This document shows, piece after piece, positions 1 to 5,655 of a stretch of 12,673 bases of DNA; the first letter of the stretch is position 1; the number at the start of each line of letters is the position of its first letter. Below the pieces are notes generated by a model. It was not told the origin of the DNA, searched no databases, and saw nothing but the letters and a program-made list of their open reading frames with translations. Origin of the DNA: Alistipes sp. (GTDB lineage: Bacteria > Bacteroidota > Bacteroidia > Bacteroidales > Rikenellaceae); contig JAFOXS010000092.1 in NCBI GenBank assembly GCA_017391665.1, positions 1-12,673 on the forward strand, written 5' to 3'. The position numbers and the translations under genes were made by a program.

Positions 1-610
1 CGCACTTTACGCCAAGATGGAGGACAAGATTCCTTTGTTCGAGGGTTTCCTGACCTATGGCGGTATCTCAGTTCGTGAGATTGAGGCGATGACCGTTGGT
101 CTATACGAGACTTTGGACGAAACTATGATTTGCCAGAGCCCCAACTATATCAAGTACCTCGTAGAGGAGCTGGAGAAGCGTGGCGTGCCTATGGTAACCC
201 CTCCGGGCGTATTGGGCGCACACGTCAATGCAATGAAGTTCTGCGAGCATATTCCTCAGGATCAGTACCCTGCAGGCGCTTTGGCTGCAGCATTCTATAT
301 CTGCTCAGGTATTCGCGGCATGGAGCGCGGAACCGTATCGAGCGTACGCGACGAGAATGGCAAGGAGATTCCTGCTGACGTAGAGTTGCTGCGTCTGGCT
401 GTTCCCCGCCGTGTGTTCACTCTCTCGCAGATCAACTACGTTATCGACCGTCTGGTATGGCTTTACGACAACCGTCACCTGATTGGTGGTCTGAAGTTTA
501 CATACGAGCCTCCCGTATTGCGTTTCTTCATGGGTGGCTTGGAGCCTACAACCAACTGGCCCGCACGCCTTATGGAGAAGTTCCGCCAGGACTTCGGCGA
601 CAGTCTGTAA
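1..610 (+). CDS. Beta-eliminating lyase, tryptophanase/tyrosine phenol-lyase family (C-terminal part)
   Basis: The gene enters from the left edge; the first complete codon is at base 2, and about 202 codons remain of a family that is usually about 460 residues. These PLP enzymes split tryptophan to indole, or tyrosine to phenol, releasing pyruvate and ammonia. The visible part is the C-terminal domain, with family signatures FEGFLTYGG (bases 38-64), RLAVPRRV and FTYEPPVLRFF. The PLP lysine lies in the missing part. Two positions look more like tyrosine phenol-lyase than tryptophanase: an Arg in GMERG (codon at 326) where Escherichia coli TnaA has Ile, and Phe in VLRFF (codon at 524) where TnaA has His463. 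These comparisons are from memory. The usual GGHA loop is replaced by PPGVLGAHV. Family assignment is firm; substrate is open between tryptophan and tyrosine, so no symbol is given. A strong terminator follows. Confidence 0.88.
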   Translation, partial: ALYAKMEDKIPLFEGFLTYGGISVREIEAMTVGLYETLDETMICQSPNYIKYLVEELEKRGVPMVTPPGVLGAHVNAMKFCEHIPQDQYPAGALAAAFYICSGIRGMERGTVSSVRDENGKEIPADVELLRLAVPRRVFTLSQINYVIDRLVWLYDNRHLIGGLKFTYEPPVLRFFMGGLEPTTNWPARLMEKFRQDFGDSL

Positions 611-631
611 TCGACAACATTTTCAATACTC

Positions 632-661
632 AAAGTCCGTCTCTTGGCGGACTTTTTTTTT
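632..661 (+). terminator. Rho-independent terminator of the lyase gene
   Basis: An 8-bp perfect stem, AAAGTCCG (632-639) with CGGACTTT (648-655), runs into an unbroken T-tract ending at 661. It lies 21 bases after the lyase stop codon and closes that transcript. Confidence 0.9.
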
Positions 662-671
662 ACGCAATACG

Positions 672-795
672 TAGAAATTGTATAACAAGAGGGATTTCAA
701 GGCTTGCGAAGTCTGCGAAACCGCAGTTTACTTGACGTAAATGAGGATTTCAAAGACAAGCATAACGCAGAAATCACCTTATTAGACAATTTCTA
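672..795. repeat. Inverted-repeat-bounded intergenic segment
   Basis: Exact 10-base inverted repeats TAGAAATTGT (672-681) and ACAATTTCTA (786-795) bound a 124-base non-coding segment. Inside, TTTAC (727-731) and GTAAA (737-741) form a small palindrome around TTGAC. The words GATTTCAA and AAGC/GCGA recur on both sides of it, so the segment could fold as one long imperfect hairpin. The core GTTTACTTGA reappears at about 988-997, which suggests a small family of intergenic repeats. There is no open reading frame worth calling. It could be a miniature inverted-repeat element or a structured 3' region; nothing visible decides between them. Confidence 0.45.
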
Positions 796-860
796 ACAAA
801 AAAACAGCAGAACCCGAAAGGCTCTGTTGTTGTCATCTGTCGGGATAACAGGATTCGAAC
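795..860 (-). pseudogene. Decayed tRNA-Pro 3' end with degenerate terminator (pseudo-tRNA)
   Basis: Bases 828-860 are identical to 1043-1075, covering the last 21 bases of the intact tRNA-Pro(CGG) gene plus its trailer. Bases 795-814 are identical to 1012-1031, which is the terminator's T-tract and first arm. Between them the terminator copy has drifted, leaving imperfect pairing around 804-830. After base 860 the match stops, so the D arm, the anticodon arm and half of the T arm are missing. It is either a third tandem tRNA-Pro that lost its body, or the far attachment repeat of an integrated element that has since been deleted. It cannot make a functional tRNA. Confidence 0.75.
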
Positions 861-950
861 GGCGAAGCCGAAGCGAGGATTCCTTTGAAAAAAATATATT
901 TTATCCTCGCAACCTGCATTTAGTGAGCAATGCTCATACAGATGACAACA
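828..950. repeat. Nested inverted repeats beside the pseudo-tRNA
   Basis: An exact 13-base inverted repeat, TGTTGTCATCTGT (828-840) and ACAGATGACAACA (938-950), encloses a second one, GCGAGGAT (873-880) and ATCCTCGC (903-910), around an AT-rich centre. The outer left arm is the trailer of the pseudo-tRNA; the right arm is an inverted copy of it. I see no coding potential. Confidence 0.6.
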
Positions 951-964
951 TTGTGGAACAATGA

Positions 965-1019
965 TTTTTGTTGTGCTGGGCGGGCAAGTTTACTTGAACA
1001 AGGCCAGGCACAACAAAAA
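965..1019. repeat. Long imperfect palindrome downstream of the tRNA terminator
   Basis: TTTTTGTTGTGC (965-976) pairs perfectly with GCACAACAAAAA (1008-1019). Three more pairs follow (977-979 with 1004-1006) past a single bulged G at 1007. Within the loop, CAAGT (985-989) and ACTTG (992-996) form a second small stem. The outer right arm shares the A-run at 1015-1019 with the tRNA terminator. It could act as a back-up terminator for minus-strand transcripts, or be a copy of an intergenic repeat family. Confidence 0.6.
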
Positions 1020-1047
1020 AACAGCAGAACCAAAAGTTCTGCTGTTG
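1014..1047 (-). terminator. Terminator of the tRNA-Pro operon
   Basis: Read on the minus strand, a perfect 10-bp stem (1036-1045 with 1021-1030, loop of 5) runs into seven T residues (complement of 1015-1021). It begins 8 to 10 bases past the 3' end of tRNA-Pro(CGG), the expected position for ending the two-tRNA transcript. Confidence 0.9.
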
Positions 1048-1054
1048 TCATCTG

Positions 1055-1129
1055 TCGGGATAACAGGATTCGAACCTGTGACCCCCAACTCCCGAAGCTG
1101 GTGCGCTAACCGGACTGCGCTACATCCCG
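1055..1129 (-). tRNA. tRNA-Pro (anticodon CGG)
   Basis: A 75-base cloverleaf on the minus strand. The acceptor stem CGGGATG pairs with TATCCCG (last pair G-T), with A as discriminator at 1055. The D arm is GCGC/GCGC, the anticodon stem CCAGC/GTTGG with loop TTCGGGA gives anticodon CGG, and the T arm ACAGG/CCTGT carries loop TTCGAAT. It reads CCG codons. CCA is not encoded. It lies 23 bases downstream of tRNA-Pro(TGG) and should be processed from the same precursor. Its 3' end is duplicated at 840-860. Confidence 0.97.
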
Positions 1130-1152
1130 ATGATAATTATTATCGAAAAAAG

Positions 1153-1227
1153 TCGGGATACCAGGATTCGAACCTGGGACCCCCTGCTCCCAAAGCAGGT
1201 GCGCTAACCGGACTGCGCTACATCCCG
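1153..1227 (-). tRNA. tRNA-Pro (anticodon TGG)
   Basis: A 75-base cloverleaf on the minus strand with the same acceptor stem and D arm as its neighbour. The anticodon stem is CCTGC/GCAGG with loop TTTGGGA, giving anticodon TGG, and the T arm is CCAGG/CCTGG. TGG with a modified first base usually reads most or all proline codons, so this is the essential isoacceptor and the CGG gene a specialised companion. CCA is not encoded. It is the first gene of the operon behind the promoter at 1256-1286. Confidence 0.97.
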
Positions 1228-1255
1228 AAAACTAAACCCTCGCGGATTCGTGGGG

Positions 1256-1286
1256 CAAAGATACACTCTTTTTTCTTCTTCGCAAA
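1256..1286 (-). promoter_or_regulatory. Bacteroidetes-type promoter of the tRNA-Pro operon
   Basis: On the minus strand, a -33 element TTTG (complement of 1283-1286) lies 19 bases from a -7 element TATCTTTG (complement of 1256-1263). This fits the TTTG-N19-21-TAnnTTTG consensus of the primary sigma factor of Bacteroidetes. Transcription would start near 1249, about 20 bases before the first tRNA. Confidence 0.8.
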
Positions 1287-1322
1287 GTTTTTATTCACTT
1301 TTTTGGCCGAGGGGCAAGCCTA

Positions 1323-2087
1323 TTATTTTGCAGGCGTTATCACCACTTCCGCCACCATCGGTGCATGATCCGACTCCACGGGGGCACTGAGCACTCGATG
1401 CTCCACCACCTCTGCAGTCGCGCCACCGCCCGTATACAGAGCCACATAGTCGATCTCACGTTTGGGCTCATTTGCAGGGAATGTGTATGGCGTACCCGAC
1501 TTCTCGAAGATGTGGAACTTACGACCCAAAGCCATCATCGGGAAACTGTTAGGCAAGGCGTTAAAGTCACCCGCAATAATGGCAGGCTTATCCAGCTGCG
1601 ACAACTCATCAATTATAATCGCCACCGACGTGATGCGATCCTCCTCATGCAGCGAGAGGTGCGTGCAGCAATAATAGTAATCCTCCAACTCAACGATGAG
1701 CAAAGCGCGCGGCTCCGAACGGCATGGCAAGGGCACCTGACGATATGAGATAGGCTTTTCACGCGTAAGCATACCTATACCATACTTACCTCCTCGGTAG
1801 TCGATCGTAGGAGCATATGTTGCGTGCATACCGGTGAGTGCTGCCACCTCCGAAAGCATATCGTGGCCGGGATAGCGTGTAGTCATACTGTCCAGCTCCT
1901 GCAACGCCACAGCCTCAACCTCTGTATTATTTATTACACCTGCAATACGCTCAACAGAGAGTTCGCCATCTAATCCCACGCAGTTATGCACATTGTAACA
2001 CATAAGACGTGTATGAATCTGACGTGGACCACAGGATGAGAGAACGCAAAGCGCAAAAAGCGTCAACAAAAAAGAAAAGTGTTTCAT
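1323..2087 (-). CDS. Endonuclease/exonuclease/phosphatase-fold lipoprotein
   Basis: A 254-residue protein. Residues 1-18 are a lipoprotein signal peptide ending in the lipobox LSSC with lipidated Cys19, so it is placed outside the cytoplasmic membrane. The rest is the metal-dependent EEP fold shared by exonuclease III, DNase I and phosphoesterases. Motifs in order are YNVHN (31-35), QELD with metal-binding Glu64, THLSL with His143, GDFNALPNS with Asp174 and Asn176, EIDYV with Asp213, and SDHAPM with the catalytic pair Asp240/His241. All catalytic positions appear intact, so it is probably active on a nucleic acid, sugar phosphate or lipid phosphate; the substrate cannot be read from sequence. 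Starting at 2087 gives the correct signal peptide. It stands alone, divergent from the SPFH operon, and no clear terminator follows it. Confidence 0.9.
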   Translation of the reverse strand: MKHFSFLLTLFALCVLSSCGPRQIHTRLMCYNVHNCVGLDGELSVERIAGVINNTEVEAVALQELDSMTTRYPGHDMLSEVAALTGMHATYAPTIDYRGGKYGIGMLTREKPISYRQVPLPCRSEPRALLIVELEDYYYCCTHLSLHEEDRITSVAIIIDELSQLDKPAIIAGDFNALPNSFPMMALGRKFHIFEKSGTPYTFPANEPKREIDYVALYTGGGATAEVVEHRVLSAPVESDHAPMVAEVVITPAK

Positions 2088-2175
2088 AGCATTGGAAATT
2101 TTTGTAAAGGTACCAGTTTTCAGCGAAACAACCTAAAAAAAATGGAAATAAAAATCAAAAAAAGTGACAAAAATA

Positions 2176-2208
2176 TTTGGAGATTAGCCGCAGGATGATA
2201 TATCTTTG
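2176..2208 (+). promoter_or_regulatory. Bacteroidetes-type promoter of the SPFH operon
   Basis: TTTG (2176-2179), a 21-base spacer and TATCTTTG (2201-2208) match the Bacteroidetes consensus. Transcription would start near 2215, leaving an A-rich, unstructured leader of about 50 bases before the start codon at 2266. GATAT occurs three times at and just beyond the -7 box (2197, 2210, 2221), with palindromes GATATATC (2197-2204) and GATATC (2210-2215). These are possible operator half-sites. Confidence 0.75.
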
Positions 2209-2265
2209 TGATATCAAAATGATATTACACAAACAAACCAACTATTAACTAATAACAATTATCTT

Positions 2266-3213
2266 ATGGAAAACAAAAATTTTGAGTACACCGGTTGGAA
2301 AATCAACGGTTTTGTAGCATTGTTTGCTATTTTGGTGGCTATCGTAGGTGCTGTACTTTTGATTGTAAAGGGTGCTGAGTCACCCATGCCTCTCGGCCCG
2401 ATTTTGGTAGTAGGAGGCATTCTTATCCTGCTGCTTGCAATTATCTCTTGCAAGGGTTTTATGCTTCTTGAGCCTAACGAGGCACGCGTGCTGACCTTCT
2501 TTGGTAAGTATCGTGGTTCGTTCTACAACACTGGCTTCTACTGGGTTAACTTCCTGATGTCATCAAAGAATATCTCGCTTCGTGCCCGCAACCTCAACGC
2601 CGAGCCCATCAAGGTGAATGACAAGTCGGGTAACCCCATTATGATCGGTCTGGTGCTGGTGTGGCGTCTGAAGCGCGACGAGATCTACCGCTCGGTATTT
2701 GACATCGACGCTACGGCCGACAGCGCAGGTATGGTTACACAGAGCAGCCGTATGCGCATGTTGGAAAACTTCGTATCGGTTCAGAGCGATGCGGCTCTGC
2801 GTCAGGTGGCAGGTCTTTACGCTTATGACGACAATACCGCCGAGGGCGATGCCGTAACTCTGCGTAGCAGCAGCGACGAGATTAACGAGGTATTGGAGAA
2901 GCGCCTCTCTGAGCGTTTGGCTATCGCCGGTATTGAGGTTGTGGAGGCTCGCATCAACTACCTTGCATACGCTCCCGAGATTGCTGCCGTTATGTTGCGC
3001 CGCCAGCAGGCTGATGCTATCATCTCGGCTCGCGAGAAGATCGTAGAGGGTGCTGTATCGATGGTTAAGATGGCGCTCGACCGCTTGGGCGACGATGGCA
3101 TTGTAGAGCTGGACGAGGAGCGCAAGGCCGCTATGGTTACCAACCTTCTGGTTGTATTGTGCGCTGACGAGTCGGCACAGCCCGTGGTGAACGCTGGAAC
3201 TATGCACCATTAA
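2266..3213 (+). CDS. SPFH/Band 7 domain membrane protein
   Basis: A 315-residue protein of the SPFH (stomatin, prohibitin, flotillin, HflK/C) superfamily, whose members form large ring or cage oligomers on membranes and often regulate proteases or organise microdomains. Two hydrophobic helices (about 15-35 and 43-61) anchor it. The SPFH domain follows from about residue 63 (GFMLLEPNEARVLTFFGKY) to about 260, including the helical stretch with ARINYLAYAPEIAAVMLRRQQA. The C-terminal quarter is a charged helical region ending in QPVVNAG. The start at 2266 is supported by the promoter position. It heads an operon with a ribbon-helix-helix protein 9 bases downstream, an arrangement I believe recurs in other bacteria. 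The particular role is unknown. Confidence 0.92.
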   Translation: MENKNFEYTGWKINGFVALFAILVAIVGAVLLIVKGAESPMPLGPILVVGGILILLLAIISCKGFMLLEPNEARVLTFFGKYRGSFYNTGFYWVNFLMSSKNISLRARNLNAEPIKVNDKSGNPIMIGLVLVWRLKRDEIYRSVFDIDATADSAGMVTQSSRMRMLENFVSVQSDAALRQVAGLYAYDDNTAEGDAVTLRSSSDEINEVLEKRLSERLAIAGIEVVEARINYLAYAPEIAAVMLRRQQADAIISAREKIVEGAVSMVKMALDRLGDDGIVELDEERKAAMVTNLLVVLCADESAQPVVNAGTMHH

Positions 3214-3222
3214 TCTTGCGCG

Positions 3223-3429
3223 ATGGCAAAGAAGACGGAAAATAAAAGTTTTGTATTGCGAGTCGATGCCGCCACCATGGATGCGCTGGAGCGTTGGGCC
3301 GAGGATGAATTCCGAAGCATCAACGGACAGTTGCAGTGGATCATTGCGGATGCTCTGCGACGCAGTGGCCGTCTAAAAAAGCCAAAGGTGGCAAAGAGCG
3401 AGAGCGACACAACATCAAGTGAAGAGTAA
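3223..3429 (+). CDS. Ribbon-helix-helix (Arc-type) DNA-binding protein
   Basis: A 68-residue protein. Residues 8-14 (KSFVLRV) form the predicted beta strand that enters the DNA major groove in the MetJ/Arc fold. Two helices follow, roughly 17-28 and 32-47, in the pattern ALERWAEDEFRSINGQLQWIIADALRRSG. A basic and serine-rich tail comes after. Such proteins bind DNA as dimers, often to repress their own operon, so the GATAT palindromes at the promoter are natural candidate sites; that link is inference. It lies 9 bases after the SPFH gene, and its stop codon overlaps the next small reading frame by one base. Confidence 0.85.
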   Translation: MAKKTENKSFVLRVDAATMDALERWAEDEFRSINGQLQWIIADALRRSGRLKKPKVAKSESDTTSSEE

Positions 3430-3488
3430 TGGTAAGCGTTTATGTGATCTTCGCTACTGCGGTAGCAATGTGGATTAACCGATTATAA
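3429..3488 (+). CDS. Possible 19-residue hydrophobic micropeptide
   Basis: An ATG at 3429 overlaps the TAA of the RHH gene (TAATG), the classic layout for translational coupling, and is followed by 18 sense codons and a TAA. The peptide MVSVYVIFATAVAMWINRL is almost entirely hydrophobic with a charged end (NRL), as in single-pass membrane micropeptides. It exactly fills the gap before the next gene, whose start is 12 bases further on. I do not recognise it. The alternative is that this is only spacer sequence; conservation in related genomes would decide. Confidence 0.45.
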   Translation: MVSVYVIFATAVAMWINRL

Positions 3489-3500
3489 AAGGCAAAAACT

Positions 3501-3929
3501 ATGGGAGAGTTTAAGAAAACGTGGTTTCAGATAGTGTGGGCGTGCCTACTATTAGTATCAATAGTGATAACCTATATCCAGCGAATGTCCGATGCGCTAT
3601 GGGTGCATAGCGAGGCCATGCAGATTCTGGATCGCACATTGACGTGGGTGATGTTACCTCTGAGCGTTGTGTTAACCGTGTGTATGTGCATTGGTTATTG
3701 GCGACAGAGCGAGCGATTGTTCTGGCGAAAGTGGCGACGCTGGGGAGCATCCCTGGCATTCGGTGCGGCAGCTGCAGCACTGCTGGTTGTACTGGTGCAT
3801 TTAGCCAAGGGCGAGAAGGCTACAATCGAAGAAGAGGACCGCACCCTCCTCTTGGGAGCCTTTTCAGCAGCGGGTCTTATATGGTACTTTGCGCGATACA
3901 AGTTTAGGTCTTGGCGCGGAGATGAGTAG
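3501..3929 (+). CDS. Small four-helix membrane protein of unknown function
   Basis: A 142-residue protein I do not recognise. Four hydrophobic helices are visible, about 8-27, 46-66, 81-101 and 114-131. A very basic cytoplasmic-type loop sits between helices 2 and 3 (YWRQSERLFWRKWRRWG), an acidic loop between 3 and 4 (KATIEEEDR), and a basic C-terminus (RYKFRSWRGDE). By the positive-inside rule both ends and the 2-3 loop should face the cytoplasm. It is the last gene of the SPFH operon and is followed at once by a terminator, so it probably works with the SPFH protein at the membrane. Confidence 0.75.
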   Translation: MGEFKKTWFQIVWACLLLVSIVITYIQRMSDALWVHSEAMQILDRTLTWVMLPLSVVLTVCMCIGYWRQSERLFWRKWRRWGASLAFGAAAAALLVVLVHLAKGEKATIEEEDRTLLLGAFSAAGLIWYFARYKFRSWRGDE

Positions 3930-3936
3930 ATTATAA

Positions 3937-3977
3937 GCCGCCCTGCAGAATAAATCTTTGTTCGCAGGGCGGTTTTT
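3937..3977 (+). terminator. Terminator of the SPFH operon
   Basis: A GC-rich 9-bp perfect stem, CCGCCCTGC (3938-3946) with GCAGGGCGG (3964-3972), is followed by five T residues (3973-3977). It separates the SPFH operon from the sirtuin operon. Confidence 0.9.
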
Positions 3978-4015
3978 CGCAAATTATTCGTAACTTTAAG
4001 AAATCGTATATAATT

Positions 4016-4414
4016 ATGGCAGAATATAGAATGAGAAATATTATCACCAGCGTGATTCTGTTGCTACTCGGCGTAAGCAATGCCGCTGCAGCAATATTGG
4101 AGTGGTACGATTCGAAGGGCATGCTCATTTTCAACGGCGTATGCGTTGTCGTGCTTGTAGTAGCCGTCATGCATAAGGTCTTCTCGATGGAGGCTCGCAA
4201 GATGTGGCGCATACTGGCATTCCTTCTCAGCTCGCTGGGTGTACTCGCGGTATTTTGCTCACAATTCCTGGCAAGCGACATTGAACCATGGTTGATGACT
4301 ACCCTGCTTGCCGTGGGTGCTGTTTTATTACTTTTGGGAGGAGTCAGCATGGTGCGCTGGCGCCGTTACAGCTTCGAGCGCAAGGAGCAACTGCAGAAGG
4401 ATCGCAATAAATAG
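4016..4414 (+). CDS. Small four-helix membrane protein of unknown function
   Basis: A 132-residue protein I do not recognise. Predicted membrane helices lie at about 9-29, 36-56, 66-86 and 92-112, followed by a basic tail (RWRRYSFERKEQLQKDRNK). The charged turn between helices 2 and 3 (SMEARKMWR) should be cytoplasmic. An alternative start at residue 6 (base 4031) is possible, but the first ATG is the better guess because the leader before it is AT-rich like its neighbours. A weak -7-like box, TAACTTTA, lies at 3991-3998 just after the previous terminator, so this is probably the first gene of a three-gene unit with the next membrane protein (17 bases on) and the sirtuin. Confidence 0.75.
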   Translation: MAEYRMRNIITSVILLLLGVSNAAAAILEWYDSKGMLIFNGVCVVVLVVAVMHKVFSMEARKMWRILAFLLSSLGVLAVFCSQFLASDIEPWLMTTLLAVGAVLLLLGGVSMVRWRRYSFERKEQLQKDRNK

Positions 4415-4431
4415 ATTAAAACCACTCAACT

Positions 4432-4914
4432 ATGGGATTTCGATTAATTAGAATTGGCAACAAGGTCAGCGTAGGCGAGGTGAGCCGATTCTCATTTCGT
4501 CACACAACACGCAGTTCGAGCATTATCTTCTACGTAGTTGCTCTGTTTGCCGTCTTGGTTGTCGTAAAGTGCCTTGGCTACGATGTACCCGACTGGTTGA
4601 CGATTGTTGTTTCAACGTTAATCGCCTTCTGCGTCGGCCTGGCTGACAAGCAGTTACCACACCGTCGCTGGCGAACTCTCTCCATACTGCTTCTATTGAT
4701 GGCGGCCACATTTTTGGGCTTCGGCATATATCGAATTGCCATAAAGCAACTACCCATGGGCAATGATGCATGGATTTTGGGAATCATGCTCATCATCTCG
4801 CTTGGTTACGGTATCTATGTTTTTTGGCGATTGCATCGCCAAGTGTTATGGTATAGGGATCTTCGCCTGCAGCGTGAGCTCAGAGCCCGTCGCAGACGTA
4901 AAACTGAATATTAG
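4432..4914 (+). CDS. Small four-helix membrane protein with basic C-terminus, unknown function
   Basis: A 160-residue protein I do not recognise. Before the first helix is a soluble stretch of about 28 residues (GFRLIRIGNKVSVGEVSRFS). Four predicted helices follow at about 29-49, 55-72, 82-102 and 112-132. The C-terminal 25 residues are strongly basic (LRLQRELRARRRRKTEY) and should be cytoplasmic. General layout resembles the preceding protein (short helices in pairs, basic tail), but I see no clear sequence similarity. Its stop codon is three bases before the sirtuin start codon, so the two are almost certainly co-translated. Confidence 0.75.
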   Translation: MGFRLIRIGNKVSVGEVSRFSFRHTTRSSSIIFYVVALFAVLVVVKCLGYDVPDWLTIVVSTLIAFCVGLADKQLPHRRWRTLSILLLLMAATFLGFGIYRIAIKQLPMGNDAWILGIMLIISLGYGIYVFWRLHRQVLWYRDLRLQRELRARRRRKTEY

Positions 4915-4917
4915 CAT

Positions 4918-5610
4918 ATGACAAAGATTGTAGTTTTTACGGGCGCTGGAGTGAGTGCCGACAGTGGTCTTTCAACATTTCGCGATGCCGACGGCCTGTG
5001 GGCAAATTATCGTATTGAGGATGTCTGCACACCCGAAGCTCTGGCTCGCAACCGCTCGCTCGTCATTGAGTTTTACAACAAACGCCGCAAGGAGTTGCTC
5101 TCTACAAAGCCCAACCCTGCACACTATGCCATAGCCGAATTGGAGAAGCATTTCGACGTGCAGGTTGTAACGCAGAACGTGGATGATCTGCACGAGAGAG
5201 CAGGCTCAACGCGTGTAACACATCTGCACGGAGAGTTGATGAAGTTGCGAAGCGAGCGCAACACAGACCTTATAGTACCTATATCTGGATGGGAGCAGAC
5301 TCTTGATGCCCGCGCCGAGGATGGAGCACTGTTGCGTCCGCACATTGTATTCTTCGGCGAATCGGTACCTATGTTCGACGCTGCGACAAAGATTGCCGCC
5401 GAAGCTGATTTGATGATTGTCGTGGGTACATCACTGGCCGTATATCCTGCAGCCATGCTCGTGCGCTACGCAAAGGCCGGAGTACCGATCTATGTGGTTG
5501 ATCCCGGCACGCCCGACACGTCAATGATCCGTAATCCCCTGACACACATCAAAGCCCGCGCCGCAATCGGCATGCCGGAGCTGGCAGAGAAGTTGATAAG
5601 CGAAAAATAA
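4918..5610 (+). CDS. cobB: Sirtuin (SIR2-family NAD-dependent protein deacylase) lacking the zinc cysteines
   Basis: A 230-residue sirtuin. These enzymes use NAD to remove acyl groups from lysines, giving nicotinamide and O-acyl-ADP-ribose. The NAD-binding motif is GAGVSADSGLSTFR (9-22); QNVDDLHERAG (86-96) and HLHGE, with catalytic His104, follow; VVGTS and the closing VYVVDPG region complete the Rossmann fold. Tyr53 and Arg56 form the YxxR pair that in CobB and SIRT5 favours succinyl or malonyl lysine, so a desuccinylase is plausible. The four zinc cysteines of normal sirtuins are absent: the small domain from about 107 to 140 has none, and the only cysteine in the protein is Cys37. It is the last gene of its operon and is closed by a terminator. 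Family certain; the symbol is by homology. Confidence 0.93.
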   Translation: MTKIVVFTGAGVSADSGLSTFRDADGLWANYRIEDVCTPEALARNRSLVIEFYNKRRKELLSTKPNPAHYAIAELEKHFDVQVVTQNVDDLHERAGSTRVTHLHGELMKLRSERNTDLIVPISGWEQTLDARAEDGALLRPHIVFFGESVPMFDAATKIAAEADLMIVVGTSLAVYPAAMLVRYAKAGVPIYVVDPGTPDTSMIRNPLTHIKARAAIGMPELAEKLISEK

Positions 5611-5639
5611 AAAAGGTTGCCCGTGTGGCAACCTTTTTT
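5609..5639. terminator. Bidirectional terminator between the sirtuin and Kdo transferase genes
   Basis: A stem of eleven pairs, AAAAGGTTGCC (5611-5621) with GGCAACCTTTT (5627-5637), has a 5-base loop. It is flanked by A residues on the left and T residues on the right, so it can end transcripts from both convergent genes. It starts right after the sirtuin stop and lies 17 bases beyond the stop of the minus-strand gene. Confidence 0.9.
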
Positions 5640-5655
5640 CTTGCGTACTATCTTG

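Noticed and set aside
1055..1227. Tandem repeat signal of about 98-base period
   Set aside because: It is simply the two homologous tRNA-Pro genes, not a repeat array or CRISPR.
961..1368. Plus-strand open frame of 135 codons
   Set aside because: It runs antisense through both tRNA-Pro genes and their terminator, and the translated sequence has no protein-like pattern.
2105..2112. TACCTTTA as a promoter -7 box for the EEP lipoprotein gene
   Set aside because: It mismatches the last consensus base and the nearest TTG is only 16 bases away, so I did not call it.
2563..3210. Minus-strand 215-codon frame opposite the SPFH gene
   Set aside because: It lies fully antisense to a well-supported gene, has no recognisable motif, and its length reflects codon bias on the other strand.
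4918..5610. SIR2 protein as part of an antiphage defence system (Thoeris- or DSR-like)
   Set aside because: The protein is a short stand-alone CobB-type deacylase with intact deacylase motifs; no TIR, helicase, Argonaute or HerA partner is nearby.
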